A stretch of 19,941 nt of DNA from Arcicella sp043769985 (GCA_043769985.1 JAYVIV010000214.1:1-19941), one strand, 5' to 3'. Shown: positions 1 through 8,845, counted from the first letter of the stretch. Made by a program: numbers and translations. Notes: generated by a model from the letters alone, not told the origin.

Positions 1-302
1 AGAGGGGCTTTAAGCCAGATTAAAGTCCTTCCCTTTAAGGGGAAGGGCGACCGTCGCTCGGTTGGGATGGGGTAATCCGCCAAATAATGCATAGTTCCGT
101 TATTTAATAAGGCAAGAATTGCTATTTTTAATTTTCGGGAAGTAAGTTTTCTTGATTATAATTCAAATTGAACGTTGATTATCTAAAATGTTTCAAGCAT
201 GGCAACCTTAGATAGACTTCTCGTAAATTCAAGTAAACTTTACATAGATAATCCCTTAATACATAAATTCAGTAATCAACCATCTTCCAAAATCAATTTA
301 AA
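1..302. other. Intergenic region with repeat-like palindrome at its left edge
   Basis: No credible reading frame is seen here. At 27-46 there is an inverted repeat, CCTTCCC (27-33) and GGGAAGG (40-46) around TTTAAG, followed by a short ACCG/CGGT pair at 51-62. Such CCTTCCC-TTTAAG-GGGAAGG blocks look like the dispersed intergenic repeats common in Bacteroidetes genomes; that is recollection, not a search. It may be the 3' end structure of a gene outside the window. The remaining AT-rich stretch (80-302) must carry the promoter of the gene starting at 303, but I see no clean TAnnTTTG box in it. Confidence 0.5.
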
Positions 303-932
303 ATGAAAAAAATCGTCTTATTATTTAGTTTAATATTAACAACTATTTGTGCTTTCTCGCAGAAGAAGGAGAAAGGTTTCGTGTCTTTATTTGATGGCAA
401 AACCTTTACTGGTTGGAAAGTAAATACAGAGAATCCTTCCACTTTCAGTATTGAAGATGGCTTAATAAAAGTAGCGGGAGACCGTACTCATTTGTTTTAT
501 GACGGATCTGTTGCCAATCATAACTTCAAGAATTTTCAATTGAAACTAAAAGTTAAAACAATGCCTGGTTCAAATTCAGGCATATTTATTCATACCGTTT
601 ATCAAGAAAAAGGGTGGCCAAACAAAGGTTATGAAGTTCAGGTAAATCAAACGCACGAGGACTGGCGGAAGACAGGAAGTTTGTACAGTGTAAGTGATGT
701 AAAAGAAAATTTGGTAAAAGATAATGAGTGGTATCAGTATGACATAACCGTAAAAGATAAACACGTTGTCATCAAAATAAATGATAAAGTTGCCGTTGAT
801 TATACTGAACCAGACACACTTCCAGCAGATCGTGGAGAAAAGCGTTTAAGTTCTGGGACATTCGCTTTGCAAGGTCACGACCCAAAGAGTGTAGCGTATT
901 TTAAGGATATTGAAGTGAAGATTCTGGAATAA
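303..932 (+). CDS. Secreted DUF1080 / 3-keto-disaccharide hydrolase domain protein
   Basis: This 209-residue protein has a signal peptide (residues 1 to about 19, ending AFS before Gln20) and is essentially one DUF1080 domain. Family hallmarks are FDGKTFTGWKV (30-40), a beta-rich body with SNSGIFIHT (90-98), and GYEVQVNQTH (109-118). DUF1080 is a concanavalin-like beta-sandwich; characterised members hydrolyse 3-keto-glycosides or 3-keto-disaccharides in the periplasm after sugar oxidation by a GFO/IDH/MocA-type dehydrogenase. No such dehydrogenase is nearby, so the pathway partner is unknown and the substrate is inferred from family only. The ATG at 303 directly precedes the signal peptide. 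A 15-bp inverted repeat lies 26 nt after the stop. Confidence 0.88.
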   Translation: MKKIVLLFSLILTTICAFSQKKEKGFVSLFDGKTFTGWKVNTENPSTFSIEDGLIKVAGDRTHLFYDGSVANHNFKNFQLKLKVKTMPGSNSGIFIHTVYQEKGWPNKGYEVQVNQTHEDWRKTGSLYSVSDVKENLVKDNEWYQYDITVKDKHVVIKINDKVAVDYTEPDTLPADRGEKRLSSGTFALQGHDPKSVAYFKDIEVKILE

Positions 933-957
933 AACAAAGAAGTATTTGAACATAATT

Positions 958-1024
958 ACTCATGGCATGACTAATCTCACAAACTATTGATAATAAACAA
1001 ATTACTATCAGTCATGCCATGAGT
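958..1024. repeat. Perfect 15-bp inverted repeat after the DUF1080 gene
   Basis: ACTCATGGCATGACT at 958-972 is exactly complementary to AGTCATGCCATGAGT at 1010-1024, with a 37-nt spacer. Each arm is itself nearly palindromic (TCATG-G-CATGA), so two small hairpins could form instead of one large one. There is no T-run after the right arm, so this is not a standard intrinsic terminator. Role unknown. Confidence 0.8.
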
Positions 1025-1077
1025 TTCGTTCAAACTAATGGTGTGCAGGACTTAATTATATATGTCTTTGATTTTTT

Positions 1078-1120
1078 AACGCAGGTTGGGTTCGAAGCCA
1101 GCTTGCGTTCTTTTATTTTA
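1078..1120 (+). terminator. Probable rho-independent terminator upstream of katG
   Basis: AACGCAGGTTGG (1078-1089) pairs with CCAGCTTGCGTT (1098-1109) as a 12-bp RNA stem that includes two G-U wobbles and an 8-nt loop. It is followed by CTTTTATTTTA. The polarity fits termination of plus-strand transcripts entering from the DUF1080 gene, which would insulate katG. An attenuator role is possible if katG has a promoter further upstream. Confidence 0.6.
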
Positions 1121-1124
1121 TCAG

Positions 1125-1159
1125 TTTTATCTATCATTTGATAGAATATATAGATAAAA
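1125..1159. promoter_or_regulatory. Operator-like palindrome upstream of katG
   Basis: TTTTATCTAT (1125-1134) and ATAGATAAAA (1150-1159) form a perfect 10-bp inverted repeat. A second palindrome, TCTATCATTTGATAGA (1130-1145), overlaps its left half. It ends 20 bp before a TAAATTTG -7 box, where a regulator could contact the promoter. katG genes are often under peroxide-sensing control (OxyR or PerR); which factor binds here cannot be read from sequence. Confidence 0.4.
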
Positions 1160-1178
1160 ATTATTGGAAATTTTCGTT

Positions 1179-1186
1179 TAAATTTG
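1179..1186 (+). promoter_or_regulatory. Candidate -7 box of katG
   Basis: TAAATTTG matches the Bacteroidetes primary-sigma -7 consensus TAnnTTTG and lies 31 bp before the katG ATG. No TTTG -33 element is present at 19-21 bp upstream (that position reads AAAA), which would fit a promoter needing an activator. Confidence 0.45.
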
Positions 1187-1217
1187 GTGAAATAATAATC
1201 AAAATACTACTAAAAAA

Positions 1218-3503
1218 ATGGAAGATAACGCAAAAGACAGTATTCTGTCTGAATTGAATACTGGCAACAAATGCCCATTCCCTCATGGAATGACAAATGG
1301 TACGGCACCATTGTATCATGGCGAAGTAACTAAGCAAACTGCTTCAAAACAAGCTGCGGGTGGTGGCACAAGAAACCGTGACTGGTGGCCAAATCAATTA
1401 AAATTAGAAATCCTCCGTCAGCATTCGCCGTTGTCAAACCCAATGGGTAAGTCTTTTAATTACGCAGAAGAATTCAAATCTCTTGATTACAAGGCTTTAA
1501 AATCAGATATTTTTGATTTAATGACGACCTCGCAAGATTGGTGGCCCGCAGATTATGGACATTATGGACCTTTCTTTATTCGTATGGCTTGGCACAGTGC
1601 TGGAACCTATCGTATTGCAGATGGTCGTGGAGGTTCGGGTTCGGGGACGCAACGTTTTGCACCTTTGAACAGCTGGCCCGATAATGCAAATTTAGATAAA
1701 GCTCGTTTGTTATTATGGCCCTTGAAGAAAAAATATGGTAAAAAAATCTCATGGGCAGATTTAATGATTTTGGCAGGAAATTGTGCTTTAGAATCAATGG
1801 GCTTTGAAACATTCGGTTTTGCTGGTGGTCGTGAAGACGTTTGGGAACCACAAGAAGACATTTATTGGGGATCAGAAAAAGAGTGGTTGGGTGATGAACG
1901 TTACACAGAAGCTCGTGAATTAGAACAACCTTTGGCAGCCGTACAGATGGGATTAATTTATGTGAATCCAGAAGGACCAAATTCACAGCCAGACCCACTG
2001 GGTTCAGCTCGTGATATTCGTGAAACTTTTGGCAGAATGGCAATGAACGATGAAGAAACTGTTGCTTTGATTGCAGGAGGACACTCTTTCGGAAAAACCC
2101 ACGGTGCTGCTGACCCAGGCGAATATGTTGGTGTTGAGCCAGCATCTGCGGGAATTGAACTTCAAAGTCAAGGTTGGTTAAATAAATTTGGAACGGGAAA
2201 TGCGGGAGATACTATCACCAGTGGATTGGAAGGAGCTTGGACAACAACGCCAACAAAATGGAGTAATAATTATTTTGAAAATCTTTTTGGTTATGAATGG
2301 GAATTAACAAAAAGTCCAGCGGGAGCTCATCAATGGAAACCAAAAGATAATGCAGGTGCAGGTTTAGTACCTGATGCACATGATGCAACAAAACGTCATG
2401 CTCCTTTTATGCTTACCTCTGATATTGCCATGCGTGCTGACCCAGCTTATGAAGCAGTTTCAAGAAGATTTTATAACAATCCAGCTGAATTTGCGGATGC
2501 TTTTGCAAGAGCTTGGTTCAAATTGACGCACCGTGATATGGGCCCTATTTCCCGTTATTTAGGTCCAGAAGTACCTTCAGAAGAATTGATTTGGCAAGAT
2601 CCAATTCCAGTAGTTACTTACGAAACAATTGATAGTCAAGATGTTGCAACTTTGAAAAATTGGATTCTTGCCTCTGAACTTTCAGTTTCTGAACTGGTTT
2701 CGACAGCTTGGGCTTCGGCTTCAACTTTCCGTGGTTCAGACAAACGTGGTGGTGCCAATGGTGGACGTATTCGTTTAGCTCCACAAAAGGATTGGAAGGT
2801 AAATAATCCAATTCAGTTATCAAAAGTGTTGAATGTATTTGAAGGAATTCAGAAAGAATTTAACGAAAAACAGACTGGAAACAAACAAGTTTCAATGGCA
2901 GATTTGATTGTTTTGGGTGGAAATGTGGGTGTTGAAAAAGCGGCAAAAAATGCTGGTCGAGATATTGAAGTGCCTTTCACGGCTGGACGTACTGATGCTT
3001 CACAAGAACAAACTGATGTGCATTCCTTCGGCGTTTTAGAGCCACAAGCAGACGGATTCCGTAATTATGTGAAAACAAAATATACGGTTTCAGCAGAAGA
3101 ATTGTTAGTCGATAAAGCACAATTATTGACTTTAACGGCTCCTGAAATGGCTGTTTTGGTTGGTGGAATGCGTGTTTTGAATACGAATTTTAACAAATCG
3201 CAGCAAGGAGTGTTCACAAACAGACCAGAAGCATTAACGAATGATTTCTTTGTAAACTTAACTGATTTCGGAACGAAATGGAGTGGTATTTCAGATTCAG
3301 ATGATGTTTTTGAAGGAATTGACCGTATGACAGGAAACATCAAGTGGATGGGAACTCGAGTTGATTTAATATTCGGTTCAAACTCAGAACTCCGTGCCTT
3401 AGCAGAATTATATGCTTGTGAGGACTCAGAAGAGCAATTTGTAAATGATTTTGTGGCGGCTTGGACGAAGGTAATGAACCTTGACCGTTTTGAGATTTCA
3501 TAG
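1218..3503 (+). CDS. katG: Catalase-peroxidase KatG
   Basis: This is a full-length, 761-residue bifunctional haem enzyme that destroys hydrogen peroxide by catalase and peroxidase reactions. The distal site RMAWHSAGTYR (122-132) carries Arg122, Trp125 and His126. Trp125, Tyr248 (in GLIYVNPEGP) and Met274 correspond to the covalent Trp-Tyr-Met adduct needed for catalase activity. The proximal haem ligand is His289 in GGHSFGKTHG, and the proximal Trp is Trp341. These match the mycobacterial residues with an offset of 18-20. The second, haem-less half-domain (about 450-761) is present and intact. There is no signal peptide, so the enzyme is probably cytoplasmic. Its own -7 box and palindrome lie upstream, and two hairpins follow the stop, so it is probably monocistronic. 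Confidence 0.98.
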   Translation: MEDNAKDSILSELNTGNKCPFPHGMTNGTAPLYHGEVTKQTASKQAAGGGTRNRDWWPNQLKLEILRQHSPLSNPMGKSFNYAEEFKSLDYKALKSDIFDLMTTSQDWWPADYGHYGPFFIRMAWHSAGTYRIADGRGGSGSGTQRFAPLNSWPDNANLDKARLLLWPLKKKYGKKISWADLMILAGNCALESMGFETFGFAGGREDVWEPQEDIYWGSEKEWLGDERYTEARELEQPLAAVQMGLIYVNPEGPNSQPDPLGSARDIRETFGRMAMNDEETVALIAGGHSFGKTHGAADPGEYVGVEPASAGIELQSQGWLNKFGTGNAGDTITSGLEGAWTTTPTKWSNNYFENLFGYEWELTKSPAGAHQWKPKDNAGAGLVPDAHDATKRHAPFMLTSDIAMRADPAYEAVSRRFYNNPAEFADAFARAWFKLTHRDMGPISRYLGPEVPSEELIWQDPIPVVTYETIDSQDVATLKNWILASELSVSELVSTAWASASTFRGSDKRGGANGGRIRLAPQKDWKVNNPIQLSKVLNVFEGIQKEFNEKQTGNKQVSMADLIVLGGNVGVEKAAKNAGRDIEVPFTAGRTDASQEQTDVHSFGVLEPQADGFRNYVKTKYTVSAEELLVDKAQLLTLTAPEMAVLVGGMRVLNTNFNKSQQGVFTNRPEALTNDFFVNLTDFGTKWSGISDSDDVFEGIDRMTGNIKWMGTRVDLIFGSNSELRALAELYACEDSEEQFVNDFVAAWTKVMNLDRFEIS

Positions 3504-3558
3504 TTATCAGTAACCGAGTTTTGATTTAGTATCTTTTTAACGGAACTATCTACAATTC

Positions 3559-3680
3559 GTTGCAAAATACAATTAGACCACGGATTGTACTGATTTAAAA
3601 GATTTTCACGGAAAAATTAAAGAAAAATCAGTGTAAATCTGTTTTATCCGTGTAATCCGTGGTCTAATTTATTTTGCGAC
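3559..3680. repeat. Long imperfect inverted repeat after katG
   Basis: The outer arms 3559-3586 and 3654-3680 pair over 27 positions with one bulge and one wobble. The core AATTAGACCACGGATT is mirrored by AATCCGTGGTCTAATT. Pairing continues inward at roughly two thirds identity through GATTTTCACGGA and TCAGTGTAAATC. The motif 'accacggattacacggatt' is one I recall as a dispersed repeat in Bacteroidetes genomes, but this was not searched. There is no T-run after it, and a separate terminator follows at 3725. Confidence 0.7.
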
Positions 3681-3724
3681 AAATAGTAGATAATTCTTCT
3701 TTTTAATTCACAACTCACAAATTT

Positions 3725-3776
3725 AAAAACTGCATTAATTCAAATCGGGCAGGGTTTGTTTTAATGCAGTTTTTTT
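3725..3776 (+). terminator. Rho-independent terminator downstream of katG
   Basis: AAAAACTGCATTAA (3725-3738) is perfectly complementary to TTAATGCAGTTTTT (3761-3774), and the T-run continues to 3776. The 22-nt loop contains a further CAAA/TTTG pair. The stem is flanked by A on one side and T on the other, so it could work in both directions. Between 3504 and 3931 the only elements I see are the inverted repeat, this terminator and the receptor promoter. Confidence 0.8.
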
Positions 3777-3870
3777 ATGACTACCTTTTCTCGCTAAAAT
3801 CCGTCTTTATGTCGCTAAAATATGCGAATACAGATAAGCAATATCAATATTCTTAGAAAAAATCAAGTTC

Positions 3871-3901
3871 TTTGTATGATTCCAATCGTAATTGATATTT
3901 G
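3871..3901 (+). promoter_or_regulatory. Promoter of the TonB receptor / DUF4249 operon
   Basis: A -33 element TTTG (3871-3874) is separated by exactly 19 bp from GATATTTG (3894-3901), which matches TAnnTTTG at all defined positions except the first. The spacing is right for the Bacteroidetes primary sigma factor. The box ends 30 bp before the ATG at 3932. It also excludes the in-frame TTG at 3899 as the start, because that codon lies inside the -7 box. Confidence 0.6.
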
Positions 3902-3931
3902 CATGAAACTCAAACAACAAACGGTAAAATA

Positions 3932-6358
3932 ATGATTAAAAATTTACGAACTTATATCCTCAAAAATCTACTCATTTGGTTGTTATTTCTACTTTCGTCG
4001 ACTTATTTATCTGCCCAAGATAGAGAATTCAAGTTGCCAGTAATTGAAGGAAAAGTTACAGATTCCAAAACGGGTGAAGCAATTATCGGAGCGACAATTT
4101 CTCTGGATTTTAAGAAATCAGGAATTATTACCGACTCTACGGGTTATTTTCATGTGTATTTGCCTGTGGGTGAATATATTATCAAGGTCAGCCATGTTGG
4201 GTATAAACCATTCAGGATAAAAACGCAACTCAAAACCGATCAACGCATTGATGTTCAATTAGATGACGTAACAAAAACGTTAGAAGAAGTTATTGTCTCA
4301 AGCCAAGCAACCCGAAAAGATATACAGTCTCCGTCTTTGGGCGTAACTTTGTTGAGTATAAAAGCCATCAAAAAACTCCCTGCCATGATGGGCGAAGTTG
4401 ATGTGATTCGCTCGTTGCAAACACTTCCAGGAGTTTCTTCAGTTGGCGAAGGTTCAAATGGAATCAACGTGCGTGGTGGAGCCATTGACCAAAATTTGAT
4501 TTACATTGATGGAGCTCCCATTTTTAACCCAACTCACCTTTTTGGCTTATTTTCTGTTTTTGCATCTGATGCCATTCGTGAATTAGAATTGTATAAAGGA
4601 GGAGTGCCTTCCCGATTTGGTGGTAGGACGGCTTCCATTTTGGATATAAAAATGACGGAACCAAATTTAGAGAAGTTCAAGTTGCAAGGAGGCATTGGCT
4701 TAGTGTCGAATCGAGCAATGGTTGAAGTTCCGATTATCAAAGAAAAACTATCATTCTTGGCAGCAGGACGCTTATCTTTTAATGATTTTTGGTTCAAATT
4801 AGTAGGTCCTGATAACATCAAAAACTCTCGAGCAAATTTCTATGATTTAGCGACTAAGGTTTTTTATCGCCCCAATAAAAATAATACTTTTTCCCTCTCA
4901 ACGTATGTCAGCAGCGATTTTTATCAAGTAGATTCTCTTTTTAGCTTAGAGAATGTAATTGCCAAACGAACTCAATTTGATTACGGTCACCTCAACTTCT
5001 CAGGTCGTTGGAATCACTATTTCAACACGAAATTGAGTGTTGATGTATTGGGCGTAATTTCAAATTATAAAACTCGGACTTACTCACCTGACAGCGTAAA
5101 TCGGATTGAATTGAATAATAGTATTGATTACAGAAACCTAAAAATTGACTTTGATTATAACCCGAATGACAAACACAAAATCAATTTTGGGGTTTCTGTA
5201 GTGACCTACGATATCTCTCCAGGGGCTTTAAATAAAGATGTTAAATCAAGAATTGCAACGGTCATTTTGCCGAATGAGCAATCTTTGGAAACCGCAATTT
5301 ATGTAGATGATGAATTTAAAGTAAGTAATAAATTCACAATTCAGGCTGGATTAAGATATGCGAATTATGTAAATTTTGGACCTTATTCTCGTAGAAAATA
5401 TATTGAAGGCGAACCTCGAACTACAAATTCACAAATTGGTTTCGAGGAAATTGGTAGTGGCTCCGTTGAAGCAAGTTATGGTGGCTTTGAACCTCGAATC
5501 GCCATGAAATATTCCATTGGCGAAAACTCCACCATCAAGTTTGGTTATAACAGAATGCAACAATTTATTCAGTTATTAACCAACAACACCACGCCCCTGC
5601 CAACGGCAAGATGGAAAACCTCGGATTCATACATTAAACCACAAAAAAGTGATTTTATTTCTTTGGGATATTTCAGAAATATAAAGGAAAATATCTTTGA
5701 AGTTTCGGCAGAAGGATATTTCAGACAGACCAATAATATTATAGATTTTATTTCTGGAGCAAATTTGCAATTAAATAAAACCATTGAAACACAGATAGTT
5801 ACTGGTCAAGCAAGGGCTTATGGTTTGGAATTAATGTTAACCAAAAAGCGTGGAGAATTGAGTGGATGGGTGAGTTATACCTACGCCCGTTCTTTACAAC
5901 AAGTGAGGGGAGATTTCCCAGAATTGCAACAAATTGCGGGAGGAAATTGGTATGCTTCTAACTACGATAAACCGCATACAGTCAATGCAACCATAAATAT
6001 ACAACCCACGATTCATCATAGTTTTGGGTTTACGTTTGCTTATAATACGGGCCGTCCGTTTTCATCGCCATCGGGTTTATTTCAATTAGATAATAAAAAG
6101 TACCCTGTCTATGAAACTCGAAATAATGATAGAATTGCAGATTATCATCGCCTTGATTTTTCTTGGACTATCACCAACCCAACCCTGAAAGTAAAGCGTT
6201 GGGAAGGCAGTTGGACATTTACGGTTTATAATATTTACGGAAGGAAAAATCCCTATTCAGTATTTTTCAAATCAACACCCGCAGGCATAAAGCCTTACGA
6301 ATTAAGCGTTTTTGGAGCTCCTTTTCCATCTTTGACATATAATTTTAAATTTTTATAA
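3932..6358 (+). CDS. TonB-dependent outer-membrane receptor with carboxypeptidase-like N-terminal domain
   Basis: This 808-residue protein has a signal peptide ending near LSAQ. A CarboxypepD_reg-like domain follows (about 38-120, starting IEGKVTDSKTGEAIIGATI). The plug domain (about 130-240) contains LPGVSSVGEGSNGINVRGG and YIDGAPIFNPTHLFGLFS, and the rest is a beta-barrel ending in aromatic-rich strands (TYNFKFL). Such receptors import bulky ligands using TonB/ExbBD energy. This is the receptor type usually followed by DUF4249 lipoproteins rather than by SusD, and two of those follow here. The substrate cannot be told from sequence; hemH downstream makes iron or haem a weak guess. The start was set at the ATG at 3932 because upstream in-frame codons overlap the promoter. 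Confidence 0.93.
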   Translation: MIKNLRTYILKNLLIWLLFLLSSTYLSAQDREFKLPVIEGKVTDSKTGEAIIGATISLDFKKSGIITDSTGYFHVYLPVGEYIIKVSHVGYKPFRIKTQLKTDQRIDVQLDDVTKTLEEVIVSSQATRKDIQSPSLGVTLLSIKAIKKLPAMMGEVDVIRSLQTLPGVSSVGEGSNGINVRGGAIDQNLIYIDGAPIFNPTHLFGLFSVFASDAIRELELYKGGVPSRFGGRTASILDIKMTEPNLEKFKLQGGIGLVSNRAMVEVPIIKEKLSFLAAGRLSFNDFWFKLVGPDNIKNSRANFYDLATKVFYRPNKNNTFSLSTYVSSDFYQVDSLFSLENVIAKRTQFDYGHLNFSGRWNHYFNTKLSVDVLGVISNYKTRTYSPDSVNRIELNNSIDYRNLKIDFDYNPNDKHKINFGVSVVTYDISPGALNKDVKSRIATVILPNEQSLETAIYVDDEFKVSNKFTIQAGLRYANYVNFGPYSRRKYIEGEPRTTNSQIGFEEIGSGSVEASYGGFEPRIAMKYSIGENSTIKFGYNRMQQFIQLLTNNTTPLPTARWKTSDSYIKPQKSDFISLGYFRNIKENIFEVSAEGYFRQTNNIIDFISGANLQLNKTIETQIVTGQARAYGLELMLTKKRGELSGWVSYTYARSLQQVRGDFPELQQIAGGNWYASNYDKPHTVNATINIQPTIHHSFGFTFAYNTGRPFSSPSGLFQLDNKKYPVYETRNNDRIADYHRLDFSWTITNPTLKVKRWEGSWTFTVYNIYGRKNPYSVFFKSTPAGIKPYELSVFGAPFPSLTYNFKFL

Positions 6359-6515
6359 AAGAGTAGAATTACACTGTTAATCAAGTTTCCCAGAAATATA
6401 TTTTTGGGGTCTAAAGTTCCAATAATTATTTAGTAACCTGTGGAACAAGCATCTAAAATTATCGAAGGAATTGTATCCTTATGACTCAAAGATTTACGAA
6501 TTATAATTTAATTTC

Positions 6516-7646
6516 ATGAAAACTAAATTTTCAATATATATCGTTTCACTGCTGTTCTTGGTGGCTTCTTGCATCACGCCGATTAATGACTTTACGCAAA
6601 TAACTTCCACAAGTTTTTTAACGGTGGAAGCATCTTTAACTGACCAACTGGGACCTCATAGAGTCAAATTATATACATCATCCAATAAATTGACGAGTTC
6701 ATTTTTTTTACCAGTAGCCAGGGCTAAAGTTTATTTTGTGGATGAAAAAGGCGTTAGAGAAGACCTCACAGAATCGGCAACAAGAGGAACTTATCAGACC
6801 TCATCAAAATTTGCGGGAAGGGTTGGCGGTACTTATACATTGAATATTGAAATGAATGACGGAAAAAAATATCAATCTCAAGCTGAAACGATGAAGTCTG
6901 TTCCAGAAATTGAAAATTTGATTACACGTTTTGAAGTACTTGACAATTACGCAAAAGGTGACCCACGCCGAGCAGGGTTTAATATTTATGTAGATTTTCA
7001 AGACCCAATCACATCGGGCGATAATTATCAATGGTACTGGAAACATTATGAAAGAGCCTTTATTTGTGAAACTTGCGTTGGCGGTACTTATGATTTCAGA
7101 ACCAATATGTGCGTACAACCAAGAGTTCCTACTGACGTTATTTTGAACTACCGATGTGATGGTGACTGCTGGGATATTACCTTCTCGACTGACTTAAATA
7201 TTTTCTCAGATAATTATTTAAACGGACAACGGATAACAGGAAAGCAAGTTGCCAGAGTGCCTTTTGATGGAGTTTCCCCCTATTATTTGCAATTCGAGCA
7301 AAGAGCAATTACCCGTAATTCCTACAATTATTATCAGGGATTAAACGCCCAAATTCAAAACAATGGAACGCTTTTTGATGTGCCAGCCGAAACAAAATTT
7401 AGCTTTAATATTAAATCAACCACAAATCCAGCCGAGAAAATCTTAGGTATTTTTGATGTTTATTCAGTTCGTAAAAGAATTTTTTACATTGATAGAACCA
7501 AAGTTCCAAAAGATGAAACGCCCGTCTTAAGAACTCTGCAAGGAGAAATTTTTTCCTGTCTGCCCACCCAAATTGGTTGTAAAGATATAGTACAATGCAA
7601 TGATGGTTTATTCAGAACACCATTTAAACCAGAGGGTTGGAAATAG
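6516..7646 (+). CDS. DUF4249 lipoprotein (first copy)
   Basis: This 376-residue protein has a lipoprotein signal peptide (lipobox VASC, acylated Cys19 followed by ITPIND), as expected for DUF4249. It lies 157 bp after the TonB receptor and 50 bp before a close paralogue. DUF4249 proteins are outer-membrane-associated lipoproteins of unknown biochemical role found next to TonB receptors, probably helping capture ligand. A central cysteine group (Cys184, Cys187 as CETC, Cys199, Cys214 and Cys218 as CDGDC) is shared with the neighbouring copy. A C-terminal group (Cys348, Cys355, Cys361) is specific to this copy. Conserved blocks include FSTDLNIFSD and GTLFDVPAETKFSFNIKST. Metal binding or disulphides are both possible. 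Confidence 0.9.
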   Translation: MKTKFSIYIVSLLFLVASCITPINDFTQITSTSFLTVEASLTDQLGPHRVKLYTSSNKLTSSFFLPVARAKVYFVDEKGVREDLTESATRGTYQTSSKFAGRVGGTYTLNIEMNDGKKYQSQAETMKSVPEIENLITRFEVLDNYAKGDPRRAGFNIYVDFQDPITSGDNYQWYWKHYERAFICETCVGGTYDFRTNMCVQPRVPTDVILNYRCDGDCWDITFSTDLNIFSDNYLNGQRITGKQVARVPFDGVSPYYLQFEQRAITRNSYNYYQGLNAQIQNNGTLFDVPAETKFSFNIKSTTNPAEKILGIFDVYSVRKRIFYIDRTKVPKDETPVLRTLQGEIFSCLPTQIGCKDIVQCNDGLFRTPFKPEGWK

Positions 7647-7696
7647 TAGACTTTCTAACCAAAGTATTTCTTTAATCCAATTCAAAAATATTCTTT

Positions 7697-8815
7697 ATGA
7701 AAATAAAAATCTCTTTAATTTTTCTTGTAATAATCTTTACCTTAAATGCCTGTTTAACTCCAATTACTGACTTTGAACAAACAATATCAAAGAGTTTTTT
7801 GACAATTGAGGCTTCACTGACTGACCAAGCAGGAACCAATCAAGTGAAAATTTATCAGTCTTCAAATCTACTTATCTCTACTTTTGCAAAACCAGTAGTA
7901 TTTACGCCCATTTCGAGAGCAAAAGTGTATTTCAAGGATGAAAAAGGAGTAAGCGAAGAACTGAAAGAATCACCAATTTTAGCTGGTACTTATCAAGCAT
8001 CTCCGCAATTTGTGGGGAGAGTGGGTGGAATCTACATCCTCAATATTGAGACTTCTGACGGGCAGAAATATCAATCTTCCCCAGAGACGATGAAAGCTGT
8101 TCCTGAAATAGAAAATCTACTTACACGCTTTGAAATTAATGATAATTACACAAAAAAAGACGCTCTAAGGGCTGGATTTAACGTTTATGTAGATTTTCAA
8201 GACCCTATCTCGAAGGATGATTTTTATTATTGGTATTGGAAACATTATGAGAAAATTGATATTTGTGAAGTATGTGTTGGCGCACCTTATGATTTCAGAT
8301 TGAATACTTGCAGGAGATCAACTGCTGAAAAGGTATTTAATTATAAATGTGATGGTAATTGTTGGGGTATTAATTTTTCAACCGATTTGAATATCTTCTC
8401 TGACGCTTTATTGAATGGTCAGAGAATAACGGGCAAACAAATTTTAAGAATACCTTATGATGGTAATTCCCCTTATTATCTTCAATTTGAACAACGAGCT
8501 ATCACTAAAAATGCTTACAGTTATTACCAAAGTTTGAAAAATCAAACGCAAAATAATGGTACATTATTTGATATTCCAGCTGAGACAAAATTTAGTTTTA
8601 ACATCAAATCGACAACTAATCCCTCAGAAAAGATTTTGGGTATTTTTGACGTTTATTCCTATCGAAAGAAAATTTTATATATTGATAGAAAACAAAATGT
8701 GCCAAGCGATGAACTTCCAGTAATTTCTATACTGGATGGGGAAGTCTCTGGTCAAGTTCCTTGCGTTGAGGGTTTAAATCGTACAAAAATTCAGCCTGAA
8801 GGCTGGAAAGATTGA
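7697..8815 (+). CDS. DUF4249 lipoprotein (second copy, tandem paralogue)
   Basis: This 372-residue protein is similar to the preceding gene along its whole length, pointing to tandem duplication. The lipobox is LNAC with Cys19, followed by LTPITD. The five central cysteines are retained (Cys190, Cys193, Cys205, Cys218, Cys222), while the C-terminal tail keeps only Cys356. Compared with copy one there is a short insertion around residue 67-72 (VVFTPIS) and a shorter region between Cys205 and Cys218. The 50-bp gap with no terminator suggests co-transcription with copy one. The two may form a pair on the receptor or bind different ligands; neither role is shown by the sequence. Confidence 0.9.
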   Translation: MKIKISLIFLVIIFTLNACLTPITDFEQTISKSFLTIEASLTDQAGTNQVKIYQSSNLLISTFAKPVVFTPISRAKVYFKDEKGVSEELKESPILAGTYQASPQFVGRVGGIYILNIETSDGQKYQSSPETMKAVPEIENLLTRFEINDNYTKKDALRAGFNVYVDFQDPISKDDFYYWYWKHYEKIDICEVCVGAPYDFRLNTCRRSTAEKVFNYKCDGNCWGINFSTDLNIFSDALLNGQRITGKQILRIPYDGNSPYYLQFEQRAITKNAYSYYQSLKNQTQNNGTLFDIPAETKFSFNIKSTTNPSEKILGIFDVYSYRKKILYIDRKQNVPSDELPVISILDGEVSGQVPCVEGLNRTKIQPEGWKD

Positions 8816-8837
8816 ACAAAAAACGAATTTTGGGAGT

Positions 8838-8845
8838 TAAATTTG
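8838..8845 (+). promoter_or_regulatory. Candidate -7 box of hemH
   Basis: TAAATTTG fits TAnnTTTG exactly and lies 39 bp before the hemH ATG. No matching -33 TTTG is seen at 19-21 bp. hemH could therefore be transcribed separately from the DUF4249 genes, although the gap of only 69 bp also permits read-through. Confidence 0.4.

Noticed and set aside
1576..2145. Minus-strand 189-codon open frame inside katG
   Set aside because: It is antisense to a complete, conserved katG, its translation is low-complexity and matches no family, and katG codon usage explains it.
3065..3565. Minus-strand 166-codon open frame over the katG 3' end
   Set aside because: It is antisense to conserved katG sequence and has no signal peptide, motif or promoter.
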